This document shows positions 25,539-33,133 of a DNA stretch of 64,000 nt, piece after piece. This DNA comes from CAYORM01 sp964406375. GTDB lineage: Bacteria > Pseudomonadota > Alphaproteobacteria > DSM-16000 > Inquilinaceae. The stretch is from the NCBI GenBank assembly GCA_964406375.1, contig CAYORM010000003.1, positions 1 to 64,000 of the forward strand. Direction: 5' to 3'. Each line of letters opens with the position of its first letter. The stretch's first letter is position 1. The position numbers and the translations under genes were made by a program. The notes beneath the pieces are model-generated. The model ran no database searches. It saw nothing but the letters and a program-made list of their open reading frames with translations, and was not told where the DNA came from.

Positions 25539-26669
25539 ATGGCGCAAGCCTGGAACACGACCCGCCTCTCCCACATCGACTGCCCCGGCGGCGGTCAGGT
25601 CTGGGTCGACGGGACGACGCTCTATATCGGCCACATGCGTCCGCCCAGCGGGACCACGATCGTCGACGTCGCCGATCCGCGGAACCCGCGCGTCCTCGCC
25701 CATGTGCCGGTACCGGACGGCTGGCACTCGCACAAGGTGCGGGTCGCCAACGGCATCATGATCGTCAATCACGAGCGCTTCGGCCAGGCATCGCCCGAGT
25801 TCGGCGGCGGCATCGCGATCTATGACGTCTCGCGTCCGGCCGAGCCCCGGCAGATCGGCAAATGGGTGACGGCGGGCAAGGGCGTCCATCGCTACGATTT
25901 CGACGGGCGCTACGCCTATATCTCGCCGACCGCCGAGGGCTATGTCGGCAATATCGCGATGATCCTCGATCTGGCCGACCCGACCCGACCGGAAGAGGTC
26001 GGCCGCTGGTGGATCCCCGGCCAGTGGCAGGCGGGCGGGGAAACCTATCCCTGGCACCCCGACTGGCCGACGCCGCGCTGCCATCACCCGCTGCGCCTGG
26101 GTGACCGGCTCTATGTCTCCTACTGGCATCACGGGCTGTACATCCTCGACATCTCCGACATGTCGCGGCCGAAGGCGATCGCCGGGCTGAACACCAGCCG
26201 CGCCTTCCCGCACCCGACCCATACCTGCCTGCCGATCCCCCAGCCGCTGAAGGGACGGCGGGTGATGGTGGTGGCCGACGAGGATGTCGCGAAGCTCTAT
26301 CCGTCCGCCCCCTCCTTCACCTGGATCTACGACATCACCGACGAGACGGTGCCGGTGCCGATCTCGACCTTCCAGGTGCCGGGGCTCGATGTCGACGGGC
26401 GGCCGCAGCCGCCGATGACCGGCTGCCATCAGCCCTCCGAGCGCTTCGCCGGCACGATCATCCCCTTCGCCTGGTTCGCGCAGGGGCTGCGGATCGTCGA
26501 CATCGCCGATCCCTTCGCACCGAAGGAAGTCGGCTACTACATGCCGGATGCGCCCGCCGGCGCGGAGCGCGCCTCCTCCAACGACGTCACCATGGACAGC
26601 CGCGGCCTGATCTATCTGATCGACAGGATCCGCGGTGTCGACATCATCGAAACCAGCGTGCTGAGCTGA
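25539..26669 (+). CDS. LVIVD-repeat beta-propeller protein
   Basis: A 376-residue cytoplasmic protein (no signal peptide) built from a repeated motif of the form hydrophobic-x-hydrophobic-D-[VIL]-[AS]-D-x-x-x-P. Copies are readable as IVDVADPRNP, IYDVSRPAEP, ILDLADPTRP, ILDISDMSRP, IYDITDETVP and IVDIADPFAP, with a degenerate last copy DIIETS at the C-terminus. This gives about seven blades. Several conserved histidines (DGWHSHK, PTPRCHHP, SYWHHG, MTGCHQPSERF) are arranged as in metal-binding propeller enzymes. Its position between the cupin and RidA genes suggests an enzymatic or chaperoning part in the same pathway. Its biochemical role is unknown. Confidence 0.75.
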   Translation: MAQAWNTTRLSHIDCPGGGQVWVDGTTLYIGHMRPPSGTTIVDVADPRNPRVLAHVPVPDGWHSHKVRVANGIMIVNHERFGQASPEFGGGIAIYDVSRPAEPRQIGKWVTAGKGVHRYDFDGRYAYISPTAEGYVGNIAMILDLADPTRPEEVGRWWIPGQWQAGGETYPWHPDWPTPRCHHPLRLGDRLYVSYWHHGLYILDISDMSRPKAIAGLNTSRAFPHPTHTCLPIPQPLKGRRVMVVADEDVAKLYPSAPSFTWIYDITDETVPVPISTFQVPGLDVDGRPQPPMTGCHQPSERFAGTIIPFAWFAQGLRIVDIADPFAPKEVGYYMPDAPAGAERASSNDVTMDSRGLIYLIDRIRGVDIIETSVLS

Positions 26670-26676
26670 GGGACCC

Positions 26677-27087
26677 ATGGCTGAGACCGACACCAAGGGC
26701 GAGCGCCGCGCCGACGTCTATCCGATCGGCCGGAAGAACCCCAACCTGCCCTTCCACCCGGCGGTCCGTGCGGGCGACTTCATCTTCGTCTCCGGCCAGG
26801 TGGCGAAGGATGCCGACGGCAATATGATCTCCGGCACGATCGAGGAGGAGACGCGCGGTACGATCGAGTCGATCCGCCGTGTCCTCGCCGAGGAGGGCGC
26901 GACGCTGGCCGATGTCGTCCGGGTGACCACCTATCTCGCGGACACGCGGGATTTCGGGCGATACAACAAGGTGTTCGCCGAGTATTTTAAAGAGGCGGTG
27001 CTGGCCCGCACGACCGTCGAGGCGCGGGCCGTGATCAACACGCTGATCGAGATGGAAGCCATCGCCTACAAGCCCCTGGCCCGCTGA
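26677..27087 (+). CDS. RidA/YjgF/Rid-family enamine/imine deaminase
   Basis: A 136-residue Rid protein. It carries FIFVSGQVAKDADGN, the helix leading to VVRVTTYLADTRDFGRYN, and the C-terminal ARTTVEARAV where the catalytic Arg sits (R in the ART motif), followed by IEMEAIA. RidA hydrolyses reactive enamines or imines released by PLP enzymes; Rid homologues also occur as pathway-specific deaminases. It starts eight bases after the LVIVD gene, so it is part of the same transcript. The neighbourhood makes a pathway-specific Rid member more likely than the housekeeping one. Confidence 0.9.
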   Translation: MAETDTKGERRADVYPIGRKNPNLPFHPAVRAGDFIFVSGQVAKDADGNMISGTIEEETRGTIESIRRVLAEEGATLADVVRVTTYLADTRDFGRYNKVFAEYFKEAVLARTTVEARAVINTLIEMEAIAYKPLAR

Positions 27088-27147
27088 TCGGGCGCGGCAA
27101 CGGACAAGCGGCCCCACACCCGGGGCCGAACGGCAGGAGAAAGACGC

Positions 27148-27768
27148 GTGAAGAGGCTGCTTGGTCGCCAGACATCCGGCAACGTCCAGAAGGTGATCTT
27201 TCTTCTGGAGGAACTAGGTGTCCCGTACGAGCGTGAGGATTACGGCCGCCAGTTCGGCAACACCCAGACCGACGAATATCGGGCGATGAACCCGAATGCC
27301 AAGGTGCCGACGCTGGTCGACGGCGATCTGGTGATCTGGGAGTCGCACACGATCCTGCGCTATCTCGCGGCCCTGCACGGACCGGAGCTGGCCGGTGGCA
27401 CCCCGGCCGACAAGACACATGTCGAGCGCTGGATGGACTGGCTGCTCGCCTCGCTCAACACGCCCTACGTCGCCGTCTTCAAGGATTCGAAGAAGGCGCC
27501 CGAGGAGCGCGCGGCGGATTTCGCGGCCCAGGTCGCCGACATGAACGCCCAGCTGAAGATCCTCGACGGCCATCTCGCCGGCCGCAGCTGGCTGGCGCTC
27601 GACCGCTTCACGCTGGCCGATTGCGCGCTGGCACCGATCGTGGCCCGCTGCCTCGCCTTCCCGGTCGAGCGGCCGGCGCTGCCCAATCTCGAAGCATGGC
27701 GGGCGCGCGTCGCCGAGCGCCCGGCATTCCAGACCGCGACCGGCGCCAAGCCGGCGGCCGGCGGCTGA
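27148..27768 (+). CDS. glutathione S-transferase family protein
   Basis: A 206-residue GST with a thioredoxin-like N-terminal domain (about 1-80; SGNVQKVIFLLEELGVPYERED, then NPNAKVPTLVDGDLVIWESHTIL, whose VPTL and ES contact glutathione) and an all-helical C-terminal domain ending near LPNLEAWRARVAERPAF. It starts at GTG 27148. In gentisate-type pathways a glutathione-dependent maleylpyruvate isomerase follows the dioxygenase, so this may be an isomerase and not a detoxification enzyme. That is inference from context; the sequence is a generic GST. Confidence 0.85.
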   Translation: MKRLLGRQTSGNVQKVIFLLEELGVPYEREDYGRQFGNTQTDEYRAMNPNAKVPTLVDGDLVIWESHTILRYLAALHGPELAGGTPADKTHVERWMDWLLASLNTPYVAVFKDSKKAPEERAADFAAQVADMNAQLKILDGHLAGRSWLALDRFTLADCALAPIVARCLAFPVERPALPNLEAWRARVAERPAFQTATGAKPAAGG

Positions 27769-27779
27769 GGCATCGGACG

Positions 27780-28706
27780 ATGCGCAGCGTCGCCATCATC
27801 GGTCTCGGCACGATGGGGCCCGGCATGGCCGCGCGCATGGCGCGCGGCGGCCTTGCCGTCCGTGCGTTCGACACGGCACCCGCGGCGATCGAGCGCGCGC
27901 AGGCGGCCCTGCCCGTCATCCGCGACGTGCTCGACCGGCTGCGCATCGCCGCGCCCGAGGGTGGCGAAGGCGCCCTCACCTTCCATGACCGTATCGAGGA
28001 TGCGGTCGAAGGCGCCGATCTCGTCATCGAGAACGTGCCCGAGCGGATCGAGGTGAAGGAGCAGGTCTTCCGTACCCTCGACGGCCTCGTGGGGCCGGAG
28101 GTGCTGCTCGCCTCCGACACCTCCGGGATTCCGATCAGCAAGCTGCAGGCCTTCGTATCCCGCCCCGCGCGGGTGGTCGGCATGCACTGGTCGAACCCGC
28201 CGCACATCATCCCGATGATCGAGGTGGTGCCGGGCACCGCCACTGCCCCGGCCACGGTCGACGCCATCGCCGAGCTGATCCGCTCGCTCGGCCTCATCCC
28301 CGTTCACGTGAAGAAGGACGTTCCGGGGTTCGTCGAGAACCGCGTGCTCTACGCGGTGATGCGCGAATGCCTCGATCTCGTCGAGCAGGGGGTGATCGAC
28401 CCGGTCGATCTCGATACCTGCGTGTCCTGGGGGATCGGTTACAAGCTGGCGGTCGTCGGCCCCATGGCGTTGCTCGACATGGCGGGGCTCGACATCTACC
28501 AGTCGGTCGCGACCTATCTGAACCCCGAGCTGAGCAATCGCACGGATGTCAGCGGCGCGATCGGCGAGCGGATCGCGCAGGGACGCCTCGGCCTGAAATC
28601 GGGCGCCGGCCTGTTCGACTACACGCCCGAGGGCATCAAGGCGCTCCAGGCCGAGCGTGCCCGCAAGCTGGTGGCAACGCGGCTGGCGCTCGAGAGTGGC
28701 GGCTGA
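27780..28706 (+). CDS. 3-hydroxyacyl-CoA dehydrogenase family protein
   Basis: A 308-residue NAD-dependent dehydrogenase. The Rossmann loop is AIIGLGTMGPGMAARMARGG at the N-terminus, ADLVIENVPERIEVKEQVF follows, and MHWSNPPHIIPMIEVV carries the catalytic His. It has a C-terminal 3HCDH helical domain with DVPGFVENRVL. It lacks a fused enoyl-CoA hydratase. ATG 27780 lies 12 bases after the GST stop. In this context it could oxidise a hydroxy-acyl or hydroxy-acid intermediate; some family members act on L-gulonate or on carnitine, so CoA dependence is not proven. Confidence 0.88.
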   Translation: MRSVAIIGLGTMGPGMAARMARGGLAVRAFDTAPAAIERAQAALPVIRDVLDRLRIAAPEGGEGALTFHDRIEDAVEGADLVIENVPERIEVKEQVFRTLDGLVGPEVLLASDTSGIPISKLQAFVSRPARVVGMHWSNPPHIIPMIEVVPGTATAPATVDAIAELIRSLGLIPVHVKKDVPGFVENRVLYAVMRECLDLVEQGVIDPVDLDTCVSWGIGYKLAVVGPMALLDMAGLDIYQSVATYLNPELSNRTDVSGAIGERIAQGRLGLKSGAGLFDYTPEGIKALQAERARKLVATRLALESGG

Positions 28707-28735
28707 CGATGATCGCGGCCCGGTGCCCCTCCCCG

Positions 28736-29176
28736 TCAGCCGCAGGCGAGCCTGTCCGCCGCCACCGCGCAGGTGACGGCGATCGGCGCCGGTTCGGTAC
28801 CGGCACGGCGATCGAGAGGCAGCGGGGCCCGGGTTTCCCAGGCGCGCCCCGCGATCCCGCACCACAGCCCCTCGACCGGCATCCGGTCACCGGCTGCATT
28901 GAGCCTGTAGACGGTGCCATCGGCGGGATCGGCGTGGAGGGCGGTTTCCAGTGTCTCGCCCGGCGCGATGCGCCCCATCTCGTCAGCGAACCAATGGGCG
29001 AGCTGGACGGCGCAGAGAACCGGCGCGTCGGACAGGTTCTCGACCCGGACCGGCACGGTGACCAGCGCCACCGGCGCGGTGTCGGTCATGGCCGTTTCGG
29101 CCGTCGCAGGAAGGGCAGCCGGCAATGCAGCGGGCAGGAGCGCCATGAGCGCGCGAACCGGGCGCGGGAAAGACAT
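28736..29176 (-). CDS. secreted protein of unknown function
   Basis: A 146-residue predicted exported protein. The N-terminus has a basic SFPRPVR followed by a hydrophobic run and an Ala-rich cleavage region (LPATAETA). The mature part contains four cysteines (VLCAVQ, LWCGIAG, VTCAVA and RLACG) and alternating beta-like segments such as VTVPVRVENLSDAPVL. I recognise no family. It is divergent from the BMP importer with 117 bases between starts, and convergent with the dehydrogenase at 27780. Confidence 0.6.
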   Translation of the reverse strand: MSFPRPVRALMALLPAALPAALPATAETAMTDTAPVALVTVPVRVENLSDAPVLCAVQLAHWFADEMGRIAPGETLETALHADPADGTVYRLNAAGDRMPVEGLWCGIAGRAWETRAPLPLDRRAGTEPAPIAVTCAVAADRLACG

Positions 29177-29196
29177 GGATCAACCTTTCGGGAATG

Positions 29197-29226
29197 GTCG
29201 TTCGACCGGTATGCTGGTAGTATAAT
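29197..29226 (+). promoter_or_regulatory. candidate promoter of the vitamin B6 operon
   Basis: A perfect -10, TATAAT, lies at 29221-29226. Where a -35 should be there is a palindrome GGTCG-TT-CGACC (29197-29208) in place of a good -35 box. This is typical of a promoter needing an activator or carrying an operator. The transcript would have a leader of about 60 bases before the BMP gene, which has an AGGAGGAGG ribosome-binding site near 29278. Confidence 0.5.
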
Positions 29227-29293
29227 CCAAGAGCCTGCCGAACGACATTCTGGTTTTCGGAAGTAACAATCAGCCAGAGGAGGAGGACAGGGT

Positions 29294-30337
29294 ATGGCAA
29301 TCAACAAGATGCGCGTGATGATGACTTCGGCGGTCGGGGCGATTGCCCTGCTCGCCGGTGGTGCGGCGATGGCCGGCGAGGTGGAGAGCATCGCGATCCT
29401 GGTTCCTGAGCAGGGCACGGATTTCGGCTGGAACCAGCAGGGCGTCGAAGCGGCCAAGGCCGCGGCCGAGGCGACGGGTGTCGAGGTCGTCATCGCCGAG
29501 GGGCTCGGCTATGGCGACGTGCGGCCGACGCTGCGCGAGCTGGCCGAGGAAGGGGTGGATCTGATGATCGCCCATGCCAGCGGCTACAACACCGCCGCGC
29601 CCGAGATCGCGGCAGAGACGGGCGTGCCGGTGGCGATCGTCGACACCCCGGAAGGGCTGCAGGAAGGCCTCGTCGCCGACTACACCCTGTCGGGCCATGA
29701 GGGTGCCTACCTCGCCGGCTATCTGGCCGCGACCGTCACCCGGACCGGCACGCTCGGCATCGTCGTCTCCGGCGAGCCGCCGTCCTGGAACTCGCAGTCA
29801 GCTGGCTTTGCCGAGGGTGCCAAGGCCAAGAATCCGGACATCAACCTGATCTATGCGGTGATCGGTCCGGCCGCCTACAGCGATGCCGCCGGTGGCCGAC
29901 GGGTGACCGAGGCGGTGATCGCCGCCGGTGCCGACATCATCTTCGGCCAGGGCAACGGTTCGAGCTTCGGCATGCTGCAGGCGGTTGAGACCGTGTCGGC
30001 AGTCGATGGCGAGAAGGCCTATTTCATCGACGTGATCGGCGACAAGTCCAGCATCGACAAGGGCTTCCTGCTGAGCTCGGTGCTGTGGGACATGACGCCG
30101 GTCTACACGGCGATGATCGAGGATCTTCGCGCCGACACCTTCGGCACCCGCGGCTACGCCATCGGCCTCGCCGATGATTCCGTGCGTCTGCTGAAGACGG
30201 ACAACATCCCTGACGAGGCATGGGAAGAGGTGATGGCCGTCCGCGAGCAGATCGTCGCGGGTGAGATCACCGTCGAGCCGATCTTCGATGCAGAATCGGT
30301 GCGGGCGCTGATGACGGATGTCAGCGCCGGCGAGTAA
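29294..30337 (+). CDS. BMP family ABC importer, substrate-binding protein
   Basis: A 347-residue periplasmic receptor of the BMP/Med/PnrA family, which includes nucleoside-binding proteins. A signal peptide (AVGAIALLAGGAAMAGE) is clear. The mature protein has family segments AILVPEQGTDFGWNQQG, TLRELAEEGVDLMIAHASGY, DYTLSGHEGAYLAGYLA and FIDVIGDKSSIDKG. It is the first gene of a plus-strand unit running to 38991 that contains the upper vitamin B6 catabolic enzymes. The likely ligand is therefore a B6 vitamer such as pyridoxine or pyridoxamine rather than a nucleoside; this is inference from gene order. Confidence 0.9.
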   Translation: MAINKMRVMMTSAVGAIALLAGGAAMAGEVESIAILVPEQGTDFGWNQQGVEAAKAAAEATGVEVVIAEGLGYGDVRPTLRELAEEGVDLMIAHASGYNTAAPEIAAETGVPVAIVDTPEGLQEGLVADYTLSGHEGAYLAGYLAATVTRTGTLGIVVSGEPPSWNSQSAGFAEGAKAKNPDINLIYAVIGPAAYSDAAGGRRVTEAVIAAGADIIFGQGNGSSFGMLQAVETVSAVDGEKAYFIDVIGDKSSIDKGFLLSSVLWDMTPVYTAMIEDLRADTFGTRGYAIGLADDSVRLLKTDNIPDEAWEEVMAVREQIVAGEITVEPIFDAESVRALMTDVSAGE

Positions 30338-30348
30338 CGCCGACCATC

Positions 30349-30381
30349 GGGAGGGGGCGGATCGCCGTCCCCTCCCCTTCT
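30349..30381 (+). terminator. attenuator-like hairpin after the binding-protein gene
   Basis: A 12-base stem, GGGAGGGGGCGG (30349-30360), pairs with CCGTCCCCTCCC (30365-30376) with one G-U pair and an ATCG loop, followed by CTTCT. Such a structure inside an importer operon commonly keeps the binding protein more abundant than the membrane subunits, by partial termination or 3'-end protection. Confidence 0.65.
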
Positions 30382-30488
30382 CCGAGGCAGTCGCGTCAGA
30401 TCCAGGCATGGGCCTTTCCTCTTCAACCGCCGGCGGCGGCGTCGGGCAGCACGGCGATGCGGCCGGCGGCGCAGCACCTGCCCGCGCC

Positions 30489-32036
30489 ATGGCTCACGAC
30501 CGGCGCATCCTCTGCGCCTTCCGCGGCGTCACCAAGCGGTTCCCCGGCGTTCTCGCCAATGATGCGGTCGATCTCGCGATCCACGCCGGCGAGGTCCATG
30601 TGCTGCTGGGTGAGAACGGCGCCGGCAAGTCGACGCTGATCGCGATGCTGGCGGGGTTGCAGAACCCCGATGCCGGCACGATCGAGATCGACGGTCAGCC
30701 GGTCCGTCTCGCCTCGCCCCGGCATGCGCTCTCGCTCGGCATCGGGACCGTCTTCCAGCACAGCATGCTGGTCCCGACGCTGACCGTGGCCGAGAATCTG
30801 GCGCTCGGCACGCCCTGGTGGAAGAGGCGGGCCGGCGATGGCGTCACCGACCGCTTCACCGCGCTGTGCCGCGATTTCGGCGTCACCATCGACCCCTCCG
30901 TGCGGACGGGTGAGCTGGCGCTGGGCGAGCAGCAGCAGGTCGAGATCTTCCGCGCGCTGATGCGCGGCGGCCGTGTCCTCGTCCTCGACGAGGCGACGGC
31001 GATGCTGACCCCGAAGGGCGTCGAGGAGCTGGGCGCCCTGATGCGCCGACTGGCGGCGCGCGGTATCGGCATCGTCTTCATCACGCACAAACTTCAGGAA
31101 GCCTTCGATTTCGGCGACCGGATCTCGATCCTGCGGCTCGGCCGCAAGGTCGCGGAGATCACGCCGGAGGAACTCGCTGCCGGCGACAATGCCGAGATCA
31201 GCCGCACCGTCGTACGGCACATGTTCGGTGAGACCGGCAGCCAGGGTGCGCGCCCGGGTACGATCGGCGATCGGGCCGCCCGCGGCGCCCCGATCCTGGT
31301 CGTCGACCGCCTGTCCGTTGCCGGGGCCGGCGGTGTCGCGGTGGAGGACGTCTCCTTCGATCTTGCCCCGGGCGAGGTTCTTGGCATCGCCGGCATCGAC
31401 GGCAATGGCCAAAAGCAGCTTGCCGAGGCGCTGGCCGGCCAGCGCGCGCTGCGATCGGGCAGCGTGACGCTCGAGGGCCGCCCGGTCGGGCATCTCGATG
31501 TCGGGGCGCGCCGGCGGCTCGGGCTGCGCTACGTCACCGACGACCGGCTCGGCGAAGGCACGGTCGGGCCCTTCCCGGTCTCGCTGAACTTGGTGCTGAA
31601 GGAGATCGGCCGTCCGCCCTTCTGGCGCGCCGGCATCGAGCGGCCGCAGGCGATCCGGGAGAATGCCCGCGGGCTCATCTCGGAATACGACGTGCGGACC
31701 CCGAGCACCGAGACGCCGGTCGGCCGGCTGTCCGGCGGCAACATCCAGAAGGCGCTGCTGGCGCGCGAGCTGTCGGGCTCGGCCAAGGTCGTGATCTACA
31801 ACAAGCCGACCTACGGGCTCGACGTGCAGAACATCGCCTCCGCCCGACGCCGGCTGCGGGAGGCGGCGGCCGGCGGCGTCGCGACCCTGCTGATTTCCAC
31901 CGACCTCGATGAAATCCTCGAGCTCTCCGACCGGATCGGCGTGATGTCGCGCGGCCGGCTCGTCGGCATCGTCGAGAACGGGCCCGATGCCCGCGACCGC
32001 ATCGGCGAGATGATGATCGGGGCCCAGGCGGCATGA
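30489..32036 (+). CDS. BMP-type ABC importer, two-domain ATP-binding subunit
   Basis: A 515-residue protein with two fused nucleotide-binding domains. Domain 1 has Walker A GENGAGKST, a signature-like ALGEQQQVEIF, Walker B VLVLDEATAMLT and VFITHK. Domain 2 has the loose Walker A GIDGNGQKQL, signature RLSGGNIQKA and an altered Walker B, VVIYNKPTYGLD, in which the catalytic Glu is replaced by Lys. Degenerate second domains are usual in the sugar/nucleoside class. ATG 30489 gives normal family length; an in-frame ATG at 30408 is possible, and one at 30318 would overlap the upstream gene and hairpin. Confidence 0.9.
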   Translation: MAHDRRILCAFRGVTKRFPGVLANDAVDLAIHAGEVHVLLGENGAGKSTLIAMLAGLQNPDAGTIEIDGQPVRLASPRHALSLGIGTVFQHSMLVPTLTVAENLALGTPWWKRRAGDGVTDRFTALCRDFGVTIDPSVRTGELALGEQQQVEIFRALMRGGRVLVLDEATAMLTPKGVEELGALMRRLAARGIGIVFITHKLQEAFDFGDRISILRLGRKVAEITPEELAAGDNAEISRTVVRHMFGETGSQGARPGTIGDRAARGAPILVVDRLSVAGAGGVAVEDVSFDLAPGEVLGIAGIDGNGQKQLAEALAGQRALRSGSVTLEGRPVGHLDVGARRRLGLRYVTDDRLGEGTVGPFPVSLNLVLKEIGRPPFWRAGIERPQAIRENARGLISEYDVRTPSTETPVGRLSGGNIQKALLARELSGSAKVVIYNKPTYGLDVQNIASARRRLREAAAGGVATLLISTDLDEILELSDRIGVMSRGRLVGIVENGPDARDRIGEMMIGAQAA

Positions 32037-33130
32037 CCGAGACGATGACCAGCGACGGCGCCACCCCTTCCACGACCCGCCGCCCGCTGCTGGCGAGTGA
32101 CGGCGCGATCGCGCGTTTCGCGCTGGCGACGCTGCTGCCGGTGGTGTTGGCGCTCCTTCTCTCCAGCGCCGTGCTGGTGATGATGGATGCGGATCCGATC
32201 GCCTATTTCGCCTATGTGCTGCGACGCGGGCTCCTGACCTGGTCGGGATTGCAGGAAACGATAACCCGCATGGCGCCGCTCCTGCTGCTCGGCGCGGGGC
32301 TGATCGTCGCCTTCCGGGCGGGGTTGTGGAATCTCGGCGTCGACGGTCAGTTCCTGCTCGGCGCCGTGGCGGCGGGGGCGATCGCGCCCGTACTCGCCGT
32401 CTCCTGGCCGGCCTGGCTCGCCCTGGCGGTCAGCGCGATCGCCGCGGTCGTCGTCGCGGCACTCTGGTCGCTGATCCCGGCGCTGCTGCGTGCCTATCAG
32501 GGCGTGAACGAGATCATCACCACGCTGATGATGTCCTTCCTCGGCCTGTCGCTCGCCAATGCGCTGGTGAAACTGGTCTTCCTCGATCCGGGCACGACGG
32601 TACCGCAGACCCGCACGCTCGCCGTCGCCGACCGGCTGCCGCCGCTGCTCGGCACCAATATCAGCGGCGGGGTGGTGCTCGGCCTCATCGCGATCGTCGC
32701 CGTCCATCTGATGATGACGCGCACCGGCTTCGGCCTGAAGCTGCGTGTCGTCGGCGCCAATCCGCGCGCTGCGGCGCATGTCGGCCTGCCGGTGCCGCTC
32801 CTGACCATCGCGGTCTTCGCCATCTCCGCCGGACTCGCGGGTCTGGCCGGTGCCGTCGAGATCCTCGGTGTCTACGGCAATGTCCGCGCCGACTGGAACC
32901 CGGCCTTCGGCCTCGCGGTCATCCCGATCGTCTTCTTGGCCCGGTTCAACGGCCTCGCGACGATCGTCTTCGTGCTGCTGTTCTCGATCCTGCAGATCGG
33001 CGGGGAGAGCGCGGCGCGGCGGCTCGGGGTGCCGCATTACTTCTCGCTCGTCGTGGTCGCGACCCTGCTCGTGATGCTCGCCCTCGTCGAGCATGTGACC
33101 CATCGCCGCCGCCAAGAGACGCAGGCCTGA
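32033..33130 (+). CDS. BMP-type ABC importer, permease subunit 1
   Basis: A 365-residue membrane protein of the BPD_transp_2 class, overlapping the ATPase gene by four bases. Family segments seen are FRAGLWNLGVDGQFLLGAV, YQGVNEIITTLMMSFLGLSLA and GLKLRVVGANPRAAAHVGLP, the last being the ATPase-contacting loop. It pairs with the second permease that starts three bases after its stop. In nucleoside importers of this family the two permeases correspond to NupB/NupC. Substrate specificity is set by the binding protein at 29294. Confidence 0.92.
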   Translation: MTETMTSDGATPSTTRRPLLASDGAIARFALATLLPVVLALLLSSAVLVMMDADPIAYFAYVLRRGLLTWSGLQETITRMAPLLLLGAGLIVAFRAGLWNLGVDGQFLLGAVAAGAIAPVLAVSWPAWLALAVSAIAAVVVAALWSLIPALLRAYQGVNEIITTLMMSFLGLSLANALVKLVFLDPGTTVPQTRTLAVADRLPPLLGTNISGGVVLGLIAIVAVHLMMTRTGFGLKLRVVGANPRAAAHVGLPVPLLTIAVFAISAGLAGLAGAVEILGVYGNVRADWNPAFGLAVIPIVFLARFNGLATIVFVLLFSILQIGGESAARRLGVPHYFSLVVVATLLVMLALVEHVTHRRRQETQA

Positions 33131-33133
33131 CCC

